Translations under genes and position numbers: made by a program | Source of the DNA: Bacteroidaceae bacterium | GTDB lineage: Bacteria; Bacteroidota; Bacteroidia; Bacteroidales; Bacteroidaceae | NCBI GenBank assembly: GCA_024684455.1 | Contig: JAIKWU010000012.1 | Coordinates: 1 to 35,480 of the forward strand | Direction of reading: 5' to 3' | Length of the DNA stretch: 35,480 nt | The notes under the pieces: generated by a model | Database searches by the model: none | What the model saw: only the letters and a program-made list of their open reading frames with translations | Told to the model about the DNA's origin: nothing | In this document: positions 13,345-20,620 of the stretch, one piece after another | Numbering within the stretch: position 1 is the first letter of the stretch | How the letters are laid out: each line of letters begins with the position of its first letter

Positions 13345-14583
13345 TTATTTCTCTTGCGACAGATAATATTTCTCCTTCTCTTCTTTACCGTCTTCATCGG
13401 TGGTTATCCAGGTCAATTCAATCTTCTTGCCTGAAGCATCGACAAAGGCAGCATAGGCTCGGCGTATCGGCTCGCGTCCCGCCCTTTGTGCTTGGTATTC
13501 CTTGTGTGTCTTTTTCCATTGATCTATAATATAGGCAACACTTTCATTCATTTCTGGTAGATAACTGATGCCTGTGGTGTCAAGGACAAACTCGAAGACG
13601 GGATTCAGAATGGTAATCAGCGAGTCACCCTGCAGTTGCCAAGTACCCCTATAGGTATAACAGAGGTTAGCACGTCCTGAGTAGTGCGAGTCGGACATGT
13701 GCTCTATTTGTTGGATGACGACGCTGTCATTCTCCTTAAACTTAAATTCGATATAGGTTTCGGAGGTGGACTGAACAATCCATTTGCCGTACAACTCATG
13801 CTTTTTCAGCGGTTCGCCTGTGCGCTCCCTGTTCTCCACGTACTCTTTCAGTTCTTCGTCCGTGATACCCATGATAAACTTACACTGATCGCTGATGCTC
13901 TGAAAGCGGTCGGCTACATCGTTCAATTGTCGTTGTCGGTTCGGAGAGGCTGCAATGAAAAGACGGACATTTTCGCGCTTGAAGGCCTCTTTTAGCAAAT
14001 TAGCATAGTCAATCGAGAGATACTCTCTCTCCAAGGCGTGTTTAAGGACTTCTTCCTCGTCGAGAGGACTGCGCCACATCATGTCGTTATTGATGTAGTT
14101 GTAGGTGGCATGACGTTCGTAATAGAATTTCTGCACCACATCAATGAAGGTGGCGTTGTTGATGTTTTTCCACGCATCCTGACTGCTGAGAAAGATTCTC
14201 TCGCTCGAATCGTCAAGACTTAACTGATCGTCACCAGCAGATGTGAGATAGTTCAGCACAGAAACCAGTGTGTCCTCACCGATGTTGTCTAACGTTTCAA
14301 TATGATTCATCACATATTGTGACAGGATAAAGGCTTTCTCATCTCTTGTAGTCATCTCCCTCAGTGCTGCGACAGAGTTGTCAATGTCGTGAATGACCAT
14401 CATTGCTGTTTGCCGTCCATCCTTCTTTTGCTGTTGTTTTTCCAGCAGGTAAGATGTACCGAAGGTGAGCACAATGGAGAGGGTTGCGCCGAGGAAGGTC
14501 ATCAGGAGTTCGCGCAGCATGCTCTTCCTTTGTGCCTTCTTATAGTAGGTGGAGCAATTCTTTTTCTCGTTCATATTGTGCAA
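13345..14583 (-). CDS. Membrane-anchored protein of unknown function (DUF6090-like N-terminus)
   Basis: The 412-aa protein has a charged cytoplasmic N-terminus, one transmembrane helix at about residues 25-45 (LLMTFLGATLSIVLTFGTSYLL) and a long charged region predicted to be mainly helical. The beginning resembles Bacteroidetes DUF6090-type proteins. The C-terminal part has a beta-like lipocalin or YxKWxx-style segment (LYGKWIVQSTSETYIEFKF...GTWQLQGDSLITI). No catalytic motif was recognised. A small gene lies 8 bp upstream and probably shares its promoter (14787-14818). Function is unknown. Confidence 0.75.
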   Translation of the reverse strand: MHNMNEKKNCSTYYKKAQRKSMLRELLMTFLGATLSIVLTFGTSYLLEKQQQKKDGRQTAMMVIHDIDNSVAALREMTTRDEKAFILSQYVMNHIETLDNIGEDTLVSVLNYLTSAGDDQLSLDDSSERIFLSSQDAWKNINNATFIDVVQKFYYERHATYNYINNDMMWRSPLDEEEVLKHALEREYLSIDYANLLKEAFKRENVRLFIAASPNRQRQLNDVADRFQSISDQCKFIMGITDEELKEYVENRERTGEPLKKHELYGKWIVQSTSETYIEFKFKENDSVVIQQIEHMSDSHYSGRANLCYTYRGTWQLQGDSLITILNPVFEFVLDTTGISYLPEMNESVAYIIDQWKKTHKEYQAQRAGREPIRRAYAAFVDASGKKIELTWITTDEDGKEEKEKYYLSQEK

Positions 14584-14591
14584 GAAATAGA

Positions 14592-14759
14592 TTAGAGCAG
14601 CGGATCACGTTTTTTACCGCGTGCAAAATCATCCATGCCACGGAAACGTGGTGCGAAGTCATCAATTTTAGGTTTACTTTCTTTACCTTTCATCTTGTTG
14701 ATTAGGTCGTTTGCCCCTTTGATGGCAAATGCAGTTTCAATAATGTTGAAAAGTCCCAT
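14592..14759 (-). CDS. Small conserved-looking protein, 55 aa, unknown function
   Basis: From ATG 14759 the protein reads MGLFNIIETAFAIKGANDLI... and ends in a very basic tail (FARGKKRDPLL). It has an amphipathic N-terminal helix and no transmembrane segment. A longer frame from 14789 is rejected because it would begin inside the -7 box. A good promoter lies directly upstream, and the stop is 8 bp from the start of the 412-aa gene, so it is the first gene of a two-gene unit. No family was recognised. Confidence 0.6.
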   Translation of the reverse strand: MGLFNIIETAFAIKGANDLINKMKGKESKPKIDDFAPRFRGMDDFARGKKRDPLL

Positions 14760-14786
14760 AGTTTTTGTATTTGATTGTTTGCGCAG

Positions 14787-14818
14787 CAAAGTTAAGGAAA
14801 AAGATGTCTATCTGCAAA
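14787..14818 (-). promoter_or_regulatory. Promoter of the two-gene unit 14759-13345
   Basis: Minus strand TTTG (14818-14815), 20 nt, TAACTTTG (14794-14787) is a full consensus match. Transcription would start about 20 nt before the ATG at 14759. Confidence 0.7.
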
Positions 14819-14839
14819 CGATTTGGAGAAAAACATCTT

Positions 14840-15472
14840 CTAAAGTGGAAACCATACGAAGGCAGCTGCGTCCCAGAGTGCGTGTGAGAGTACGATGGCA
14901 AGAAAATGCTGTGGAACCAGTCGGTACAGACCGCCCCAAAGAATCCCGCAAACCATCGCAGCCATAATCAGCATGAAGTTGCCCGAAGGGATGTGAACGG
15001 CTGTGTAGATGAGCGTCGTCACCACAAAACCTACAGTGGGCGACCATCGTACCGACAGCGTGCGTTGAACGTAGCCGCGCCAGAAAAGTTCTTCAGCAGG
15101 ACCGATGATGAACAACAGCAACAACGCAATGAGCCACGGCGCGTTTCCTTCTTTCATGCCGTAGATAAGGTCCACCTGCGGTCGTGCGAAGTCGAACATC
15201 CACTGCGACGCCTTGTCGCCAACCCAGAACACGCCCCACAGCACCACGGCAATCACAATGCCGAGAACAATCTCATACCCCAGTCCCCTCAACGAAAGTG
15301 AGGGGAAGAGGCTGCGCAATGTATTCTTATTCCCCGTCAAACTCATCGTGATGAGCACACAGGCGCTGGCCGTCATGCTCCACCAGAAGTTAAGCAGTGG
15401 GGCTGTCCAGGGCGAGAACATCACGAACCACAAGAGGGCTGCGATGCCGACGGCAATCATCAATCTTTTCAT
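14840..15472 (-). CDS. CPBP family intramembrane metalloprotease
   Basis: A 210-aa polytopic membrane protein of the CPBP (CAAX protease/bacteriocin-processing, Abi) family. The signature is complete: EELFWRGYVQ at about residues 121-130 supplies the paired glutamates, a histidine follows in the TAVHIPSGN helix, and a later HALWDA motif is present. Members cleave membrane-embedded peptides or confer bacteriocin self-immunity; the substrate here is unknown. About seven hydrophobic segments are seen. Residues about 55-66 (FPSLSLRGLGYE) derive from an in-frame palindromic element placed in the loop after the second membrane helix. Confidence 0.9.
   Translation of the reverse strand: MKRLMIAVGIAALLWFVMFSPWTAPLLNFWWSMTASACVLITMSLTGNKNTLRSLFPSLSLRGLGYEIVLGIVIAVVLWGVFWVGDKASQWMFDFARPQVDLIYGMKEGNAPWLIALLLLFIIGPAEELFWRGYVQRTLSVRWSPTVGFVVTTLIYTAVHIPSGNFMLIMAAMVCGILWGGLYRLVPQHFLAIVLSHALWDAAAFVWFPL
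15275..15311 (-). repeat. In-frame palindromic element inside the CPBP gene
   Basis: CCCCTCA (15285-15291), loop ACGAAAG, TGAGGGG (15299-15305) makes a perfect 7-bp stem, preceded by CATACCCCAGT. In the gene's sense it translates as FPSLSLRGLGYE. The layout (stem of CCTC/GAGG type plus a flanking CCCCAG run) parallels the element in ygiQ. The reading frame is intact. Confidence 0.75.
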
Positions 15473-15491
15473 CTGAGAAAAATAATATTCA

Positions 15492-15790
15492 AGGATTTTA
15501 ATGGATAAATTTTGGTAATGATATAGAGGTTGCCCCGCAACGCATAGTCCTTGATGGAAAAGCGTTGTTATGAACTCCTCCCCTGAAAGGGGAGGTGCCC
15601 TGAAAGGGCGGAGGGGTCACTAACTTTATAGGATGTATTTGAAGAATGTGACCCCTCCGTCGCTTCGCGCCACCTCCCCTTTCCGGGGAGGAGTTTTCCA
15701 CCAGCCTTTTATTTTAAGGGAGGAAGGTCAACTTCTATATTATTGACTAAATTTTAATGGATAAACAATCCTTTTAATCCTTCAAATCCT
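15492..15790. repeat. MITE-like nested inverted repeat filling the intergenic region
   Basis: The inner arms 15573-15620 and 15648-15695 are 48 bp each and close reverse complements (CTCCTCCCC...GGAGGGGTCAC). They differ mainly in the middle, where the left arm has its own hairpin (GCCCTGAAAGGGC) and the right has GTCGCTTCGCGCCAC. The spacer is 27 bp. Outer, weaker inverted homology (15492-15532 with 15728-15790, sharing CTCTATAT and AAGGATTTTAA-like ends) frames the whole. It contains no gene; a 67-codon frame across it is an artefact of the repeat. Confidence 0.8.
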
Positions 15791-15796
15791 TGACAG

Positions 15797-16687
15797 TTAA
15801 GCCGTGAAGTGCCAAACCAGCAGACCGATGATGAGGGTGAGGCTGAAGGCCATCTGCAGTTTGGCAGTGGCTTCATCAAGACGTGCAAAGGCAGCGATGC
15901 CACCAGTCTTCCACTGCGACATTGTCTTGACGTTTTGGAGAGCCAGCGGCAGCGAAAGCCAGGACAGCATCGTCCACCACGACATCACGCCGAACACGCA
16001 GAGCCCCAGCATCCACAGGTATGGGAACAGCACCTCAAAGTAATATACTCCTGCGGCAAAGGCACGGCCCGTGAGCATGGAGAACGTGTGGATGCGTGCC
16101 CGCACGTCCGTCTCGATGTCACGCGTGTTGTTCGCATGAAGAATACCGATGGTGATCAGTCCGACAGGAACAGCCAGCCACAGCACAGGCCAGTGGATTT
16201 CGCCGCTGGCGATGAACGACACGCCCACCATCGGCAGCACGCTGTAGCAAAGCGCGATGACCACATCGCCCAGCGCCACGTACTTCAGCGGCGGGTAGCA
16301 AAGCGAAAGGGCAATGCCCGCCAGACCAATCCAGAGCAGCGGCAGACCGCACAGGCACACCATCATGATGCCCATGGCCACGGCGATGATTTGCAGCACC
16401 ACCGACAGGCGCATCACTTCCTGTGGCGTAAACTGGCCGCTGGTCAGAGTCTGCACGCTGTACGTGTCGTCGCGGTCCACCCCTTTCTTATAGTCGAAGT
16501 AGTCGCTCCACACATTGCCTGCCGCATGTACGAAGATGATGTTGACGAGGGCGAGAATGCCCAGCAGCCAGTTGATTTCATCACCATTGGCCAGCAACCA
16601 GAACAGAGTGACGAGCACAGGCATCGACGATGCGGGGAACGACCACGGACGTGTGGCCAGAATCCAGTCTTTCAGAGAGTGTTTCAT
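15797..16687 (-). CDS. menA: 1,4-dihydroxy-2-naphthoate polyprenyltransferase (UbiA family)
   Basis: MenA attaches the isoprenoid tail to dihydroxynaphthoate in the membrane, a late step of menaquinone synthesis. The 296-aa protein has the MenA-type start ATRPWSFPASSMPV (11-24) and the first aspartate-rich motif N58-x3-D62-x8-D71 (NVWSDYFDYKKGVD). A second polar motif follows in the middle (NNTRDIETD). About eight to nine membrane helices are visible. It is minus strand, with no closely linked men gene in the window. Other UbiA-family prenyltransferases are possible, but the N-terminal signature favours MenA. Confidence 0.9.
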   Translation of the reverse strand: MKHSLKDWILATRPWSFPASSMPVLVTLFWLLANGDEINWLLGILALVNIIFVHAAGNVWSDYFDYKKGVDRDDTYSVQTLTSGQFTPQEVMRLSVVLQIIAVAMGIMMVCLCGLPLLWIGLAGIALSLCYPPLKYVALGDVVIALCYSVLPMVGVSFIASGEIHWPVLWLAVPVGLITIGILHANNTRDIETDVRARIHTFSMLTGRAFAAGVYYFEVLFPYLWMLGLCVFGVMSWWTMLSWLSLPLALQNVKTMSQWKTGGIAAFARLDEATAKLQMAFSLTLIIGLLVWHFTA

Positions 16688-16737
16688 AATGGGTTAAATG
16701 TAGTTGATGGGTTCAATGATGCGAAGGGCAGGAATAC

Positions 16738-16763
16738 AAAAAAAGGAAACCTTTCGGCTTCCT
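16738..16763 (-). terminator. Terminator after tRNA-Asp
   Basis: On the minus strand GGAAGCC, loop GAAA, GGTTTCC forms a stem with one mismatch, followed by a run of T. It lies 8 bp after the tRNA 3' end, as expected for a tRNA transcript. Confidence 0.8.
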
Positions 16764-16770
16764 CTTTCTG

Positions 16771-16844
16771 CGGTGCGTACGAGACTCGAACTCGTGACCC
16801 CATGCGTGACAGGCATGTATTCTAACCTACTGAACTAACGCACC
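16771..16844 (-). tRNA. tRNA-Asp (GTC)
   Basis: The minus strand folds into a standard cloverleaf. The acceptor stem GGTGCGT pairs with ACGCACC, and the anticodon loop CTGTCAC contains GTC. The T-loop is GTTCGAGTC-like, and the discriminator base G is typical of aspartate tRNAs. CCA is not encoded. A full-consensus promoter and a terminator flank it. Confidence 0.97.
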
Positions 16845-16885
16845 TTTTTTGCTGCCGAAAACGTGTCATTTTCGTTTAGCGAGTG

Positions 16886-16916
16886 CAAAGGTACGGCTTT
16901 TTTCCGAACCTGCAAA
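16886..16916 (-). promoter_or_regulatory. Promoter of tRNA-Asp
   Basis: Minus strand TTTG (16916-16913), 19 nt, TACCTTTG (16893-16886) matches the Bacteroidales consensus perfectly. It lies about 42 bp upstream of the mature tRNA 5' end. Confidence 0.8.
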
Positions 16917-16945
16917 TATTTTCTGAAAAAAAATTAAAGATTTTC

Positions 16946-18109
16946 CTATTTTTTCATTTTACAGGCGTAGAATAGCAGGTAAACCACGCCCAATGCCATG
17001 ATGCCGACAGCACCAATCTGCCCCAATGCGTCGCTGGCCATTCCCATGAAGAACGGGAAAATCGTTCCGCCGATGAGTCCCATGATCATCAGCCCGCTCA
17101 CTTCGTTCTGTTTCTGAGGCACAGCCATCATGGCCTGCGAGAAGATGAGCGGAAAGACGTTGCTGTTGCCAAGTCCTGCGAGGATGATGGAGGCATAGAG
17201 CACAGGCACGGTTGTGCCGAAGGCGAGACCGACGGTGCCGAAGGCGAGCAGGGTGATGCTGGCGGCGAAGAAGGAGCGTCCTGAGACGATGCGCAGCAAG
17301 AACGAGCCGAGCAGGCATCCAGCGGTACGGCTGATGAAGTAGAGCGAGACGGCGAAGGCTGCTTCGTTGAGCGTGATGCCGAGACGTTCAATCAGAATTT
17401 TTGGGGTGGTTGCATTGATGCCCACGTCGATGCCCACATGGCTGACGATGGCGAGGAATGACAGCAACACCACAGGTACGCTGAGCAGGTGCAGGCACTG
17501 GCCGAAGGTCGAAGTCTGCTGTCCGACAGGTTCTTCTTCGATGTGTGTCATCACCAGCCACAGTGTCGAAATCACGCCGATGATGAGGAAGATGAGGAAC
17601 AATATGCGCCAGTCGAGGCCGAAGTCAGGTATCAGTTTCGTTGCCCCCCACATGGCCAGATAAGGTGCGATGAACGAGGCAATGGCCTTGACAAACTGCC
17701 CGAACGTCAGTGTGGCGGCAAGGTTCTTTCCCTGTGTCACAGCCGAGACGAGCGGATTGAGCGATGTCTGGATGACGGCGTTGCCGATGCCCAGCAGCGA
17801 GAAGGACAGTAGCATGACAGGGAACGATGCGCTGATGAGCGGTAGCGCCAGAGCGGGCAGGGTGAGTCCGAGCGAGAGCAGTACCGTACGTTTGCGCCCG
17901 ATGCGGTTCATCAGCATTCCTGTAGGGACGCTGCAGACGAAAAACCAGAAGAACACGAGCGATGGCATCAGGTTTGCCATTGTGTCGCTCAGTTGCATGT
18001 CTTCTTTGACGTAGTTGCTTGCAATGCCGACTAAGTCAACAAAACCCATGACGAAGAAGCAGAGCATCAAGGGTACGAGGGTGAGAGTCTTGGACGTTTT
18101 CATGGTCAA
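16946..18109 (-). CDS. MFS transporter, FucP/GluP-like sugar permease group
   Basis: A 387-aa major facilitator superfamily protein with about twelve membrane helices and the loop 2-3 motif as GMLMNRIGRKRTVL. The N-terminal MLCFFVMGFVDLVGIASNYVK and the SLNPLVSA segment resemble the Bacteroidetes sugar:proton symporters related to FucP. The substrate cannot be read from sequence. ATG 18109 or 18103 may be the start. The trmD stop is 8 bp upstream, so it is probably the second gene of a trmD operon. Confidence 0.85.
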   Translation of the reverse strand: MTMKTSKTLTLVPLMLCFFVMGFVDLVGIASNYVKEDMQLSDTMANLMPSLVFFWFFVCSVPTGMLMNRIGRKRTVLLSLGLTLPALALPLISASFPVMLLSFSLLGIGNAVIQTSLNPLVSAVTQGKNLAATLTFGQFVKAIASFIAPYLAMWGATKLIPDFGLDWRILFLIFLIIGVISTLWLVMTHIEEEPVGQQTSTFGQCLHLLSVPVVLLSFLAIVSHVGIDVGINATTPKILIERLGITLNEAAFAVSLYFISRTAGCLLGSFLLRIVSGRSFFAASITLLAFGTVGLAFGTTVPVLYASIILAGLGNSNVFPLIFSQAMMAVPQKQNEVSGLMIMGLIGGTIFPFFMGMASDALGQIGAVGIMALGVVYLLFYACKMKK

Positions 18110-18117
18110 TATGGTCT

Positions 18118-18813
18118 TTATTTCAGAAGGTCAGGACGCAACAGCCGTGTACGCTCCATGGCCTGTTGCAGTTCCCATTCCCTTATTTTCTTGGGGTCGC
18201 CGCAGAGCAGTATTTCGGGCACATCGCCGAAGCCAGGGTAGGAGGCAGGGCGTGTGTAGATGGGCGGTGCCAGGATGCCGTCCTGGAAACAGTCGTCCAG
18301 TGCCGCCTGCGAATCGCCGATGGCTCCAGGGATGACGCGAACAATGGCATCGGTCATCATTGCAGCCACCAGTTCTCCACCGCTGAGCACGAAGTCGCCG
18401 ATTGATACCTCGCGCGTAATCAACTTGTCGCGCACGCGCTGGTCGATGCCCTTGTAGTGGCCGCAGAGGATGATGATGTTTTTCAGGCTGCTCAGTTCGT
18501 TGGCCATGGGTTGTGTAAACTGTTCGCCGTCGGGCGTGGTGAAGATAATCTCGTCGTACACCTCACCCCTTTCCTCTTTGAGTTGTTGTTGAAGGGCTGC
18601 GATGCAGTCGGCAATGGGCTGAATCTGCATGATCATGCCACTGCCTCCGCCGAAGGGATAGTCGTCCACACGTCGGTGCTTGTCCTTCGTGTAGTCGCGC
18701 AGGTTGTGAACGTGAATTTCCACCAGTCCTTTCTGCTGGGCACGTCCCAGAATGCTCTCGGTCAGAAAACCGCCGAACAGTTCGGGCAGCACCGTGATAA
18801 TGTCTATTCTCAT
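18118..18813 (-). CDS. trmD: tRNA (guanine-37-N1)-methyltransferase
   Basis: TrmD methylates G37 next to the anticodon using S-adenosylmethionine, preventing frameshifting. The SPOUT knot signature is present: [12 protein letters not shown]...[19 protein letters not shown], and the N-terminal block [22 protein letters not shown] is canonical. The start [10 protein letters not shown] at 18813 (231 aa) is preferred over an in-frame ATG at 18822 that would add three residues. The segment [15 protein letters not shown] carries a few more residues than most relatives I know. It is divergent from xpt. Confidence 0.95.
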   Translation of the reverse strand: MRIDIITVLPELFGGFLTESILGRAQQKGLVEIHVHNLRDYTKDKHRRVDDYPFGGGSGMIMQIQPIADCIAALQQQLKEERGEVYDEIIFTTPDGEQFTQPMANELSSLKNIIILCGHYKGIDQRVRDKLITREVSIGDFVLSGGELVAAMMTDAIVRVIPGAIGDSQAALDDCFQDGILAPPIYTRPASYPGFGDVPEILLCGDPKKIREWELQQAMERTRLLRPDLLK

Positions 18814-18835
18814 CTGAATCAATGTGTCTTTTGCG

Positions 18836-18843
18836 CAAAAGTA
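18836..18843 (-). promoter_or_regulatory. -7 box of the trmD promoter
   Basis: TACTTTTG on the minus strand (18843-18836) fits TAnnTTTG and lies 23 bp upstream of the preferred trmD start. A clear -33 element is not seen. Confidence 0.5.
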
Positions 18844-18853
18844 CGGAAAAAAG

Positions 18854-18884
18854 TTGAAAATACGAGAGGAAAGTATTAAATTTG
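18854..18884 (+). promoter_or_regulatory. Promoter of the xpt-panE operon
   Basis: TTG (18854-18856), 20 nt, TAAATTTG (18877-18884) fits the consensus, about 35 bp before the xpt ATG. It is back to back with the trmD promoter. The leader is too short for a purine riboswitch. Confidence 0.7.
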
Positions 18885-18918
18885 TGCGTTTTTAACCTCA
18901 AAAACACCATCACACCTT

Positions 18919-19509
18919 ATGGAATCTCTCGTCAAACGCATTCAGGCAGAGGGCCGCAGTCTGAAAGGAGGCGTGCTGAAGGTCGATAGTTTCATCAACC
19001 ACCAACTCGACCCCAACCTCATGATGGAAGTCGGCAAAGAGTTTGTGCGCCTCTTCGGCCATCTCCCCATCAACAAAATTGTCACCATCGAAGCCAGCGG
19101 CATCGCACCCGCCATCATGACCGGCTACCTCATGCAGGTACGCACAGTGTTCATCAAGAAGAAACAGCCCAACACGCTTGAGAACGTCTATGCGTCGTCC
19201 GTTCACAGTTTCACCCGCGAACAAGACTACGAAGTCTGCATCAATGCCAACTTCCTCACGCCCGACGACCACATCCTCTTCATCGACGACTTCCTTGCCT
19301 ACGGCAACACGGCGCGCTGCATGATCGACCTTGCACACCAGTCGGGCGCCATTATCGAAGGCATGGGCTTCTGCATCGAGAAAACCTTCCAGAAAGGAGG
19401 CGAATACCTCACCGAGCAGGGCATCAACTTCCACTCCCTCGCCTGTGTCACCAGTCTTGAGCACGAGCATATCTCCGTTTGCGAAGAACCGAAATCACGA
19501 TTCAAATGA
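18919..19509 (+). CDS. xpt: Xanthine phosphoribosyltransferase
   Basis: Xpt salvages xanthine to XMP with PRPP. The 196-aa protein carries the PRPP-binding loop ILFIDDFLAYGNTA at about residues 120-133, the hallmark of the purine salvage phosphoribosyltransferases. The specific Xpt N-terminus (GRSLKGGVLKVDSFINHQLDP) and the VTIEASGIAPA segment are also present. Length and layout match bacterial Xpt. Its stop TGA overlaps the panE start in ATGA, so the two are translationally coupled. Confidence 0.95.
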   Translation: MESLVKRIQAEGRSLKGGVLKVDSFINHQLDPNLMMEVGKEFVRLFGHLPINKIVTIEASGIAPAIMTGYLMQVRTVFIKKKQPNTLENVYASSVHSFTREQDYEVCINANFLTPDDHILFIDDFLAYGNTARCMIDLAHQSGAIIEGMGFCIEKTFQKGGEYLTEQGINFHSLACVTSLEHEHISVCEEPKSRFK

Positions 19510-20417
19510 CCTACGGAATCATTGGAACAGGTGCTGTCGGCGGCTACTACGGTGGCCGGCTGGCACAGGCAGGAAACGAGGTTCACTTCCTGCTTCACCG
19601 CGACTACGACTACGTCTGCGAGCACGGCCTTCAGGTCTATTCCTGCAACGGCGATTTCCATCTGCAGCATGTCCACGCCTATCGTGCTGCCACCGATATG
19701 CCCCAATGCGACGTCGTTCTCGTTGCACTGAAATCGGTCAACGAAACCCTTCTGCAGTCGCTCCTGCCCCCGCTGCTCCGTCCCGACACGCTCGTCGTGT
19801 TGGCACAGAACGGCGTCGGAGTCGAACAGGACGTGCAGCAATGGTTTCCCGATGTGCATCTGGCAGCAGGCCTTGCCTTCATCTGTTCGTCGAAGACACA
19901 GCCAGGCATCGTGCGCCACGAATGCTACGGCAGCATCAACATCGGCAACTATTCCTGCCCCGACGGCACGAAGGTCGAACGGCTTGTGGCCGAACTCCGT
20001 CGCGCCCATGTCGAGGCCCACAGCGTCGAATACCATGAGGCCCGATGGAAGAAAGCCGTGTGGAACATGCCCTTCAACGGCCTTACCGTTGTCTTGAATA
20101 CGCAGACGAGCAAACTCTTGGAAAATCCTGATACAGAGAACCTTGTTCGTGAGATGATGCTTGAAGTAGTGGGTGCGGCCCAGCATCTCGGCGTGCAGAA
20201 TCTCGATGCCTCTTTTGCTGAAAAGATGATTGAGACGACCCGTGTGATGGTGCCTTATTCGCCCAGCATGAAACTCGACTACGATTTCCGCCGTCCCATG
20301 GAAATCCATTATCTCTACCAGCGTCCCATCGAGATAGCCCGTGCCGCCGGCTTCCTCATGCCCCGCCTCGCCATGCTCGAGGCACAACTACGATTCCTCG
20401 AAGCCACCCGTCTGTAG
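19506..20417 (+). CDS. panE: 2-dehydropantoate 2-reductase (ketopantoate reductase)
   Basis: PanE reduces ketopantoate to pantoate with NADPH in pantothenate and coenzyme A synthesis. From ATG 19506 the protein has 303 residues, opening with the Rossmann motif GIIGTGAVGGYYGG. It continues with VLVALKSVNET, VLAQNGVGVEQ and the catalytic-domain signature RWKKAVWNMPFNGL, which supplies the expected lysine and asparagine. An upstream frame from 19479 lies inside xpt and is rejected. The family contains other ketoacid reductases, so substrate assignment is by resemblance. Confidence 0.88.
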   Translation: MTYGIIGTGAVGGYYGGRLAQAGNEVHFLLHRDYDYVCEHGLQVYSCNGDFHLQHVHAYRAATDMPQCDVVLVALKSVNETLLQSLLPPLLRPDTLVVLAQNGVGVEQDVQQWFPDVHLAAGLAFICSSKTQPGIVRHECYGSINIGNYSCPDGTKVERLVAELRRAHVEAHSVEYHEARWKKAVWNMPFNGLTVVLNTQTSKLLENPDTENLVREMMLEVVGAAQHLGVQNLDASFAEKMIETTRVMVPYSPSMKLDYDFRRPMEIHYLYQRPIEIARAAGFLMPRLAMLEAQLRFLEATRL

Positions 20418-20466
20418 TGCTAACATAAGCACACCCCCTTTTCAACCCATTCATCTTTTCTGTACC

Positions 20467-20550
20467 CCTCCAAGTGCTTAGCGTCATCACGCCAAGCACT
20501 TGGCGTTTTTTCTCCAAGCACTTAGCGTGAAATCTCCAAGCACTTGGAGG
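20467..20550. repeat. 22-bp-phased palindrome tract, AAGYRCTT core, four units
   Basis: Cores at 20472-20479, 20494-20501, 20516-20523 and 20538-20545 are exactly 22 bp apart. The 18-bp units are CCTCCAAGTGCTTAGCGT, ACGCCAAGCACTTGGCGT, TCTCCAAGCACTTAGCGT and TCTCCAAGCACTTGGAGG, with spacers CATC, TTTT and GAAA. Units 2 and 4 are true palindromes with different arms; unit 3 combines the left arm of one with the right arm type of the other. It ends 46 bp before the -7 box of the next gene. Confidence 0.95.
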
Positions 20551-20596
20551 TAGATTAAAACTTTACCAAAAATTTCTTCGTTTTGCGAAAAAGTAT

Positions 20597-20604
20597 TACC
20601 TTTG
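20597..20604 (+). promoter_or_regulatory. -7 box of the DUF4357 gene promoter
   Basis: TACCTTTG fits TAnnTTTG and lies 16 bp before ATG 20621. The -33 region is poor (TTTC about 20 nt upstream), so expression may depend on an activator. Confidence 0.5.
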
Positions 20605-20620
20605 CTGCTGATAACACCTA

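Noticed and set aside
15498..15701. 67-codon minus-strand frame
   Set aside because: It lies wholly in the nested inverted repeat and reads low-complexity Pro/Gly/Arg sequence from the hairpins.
18555..18595. Possible fourth in-frame palindromic element in trmD (LKEERGEVY)
   Set aside because: Only a 4-bp CTCA/TGAG stem is present and the segment is too short to separate from natural loop variation.
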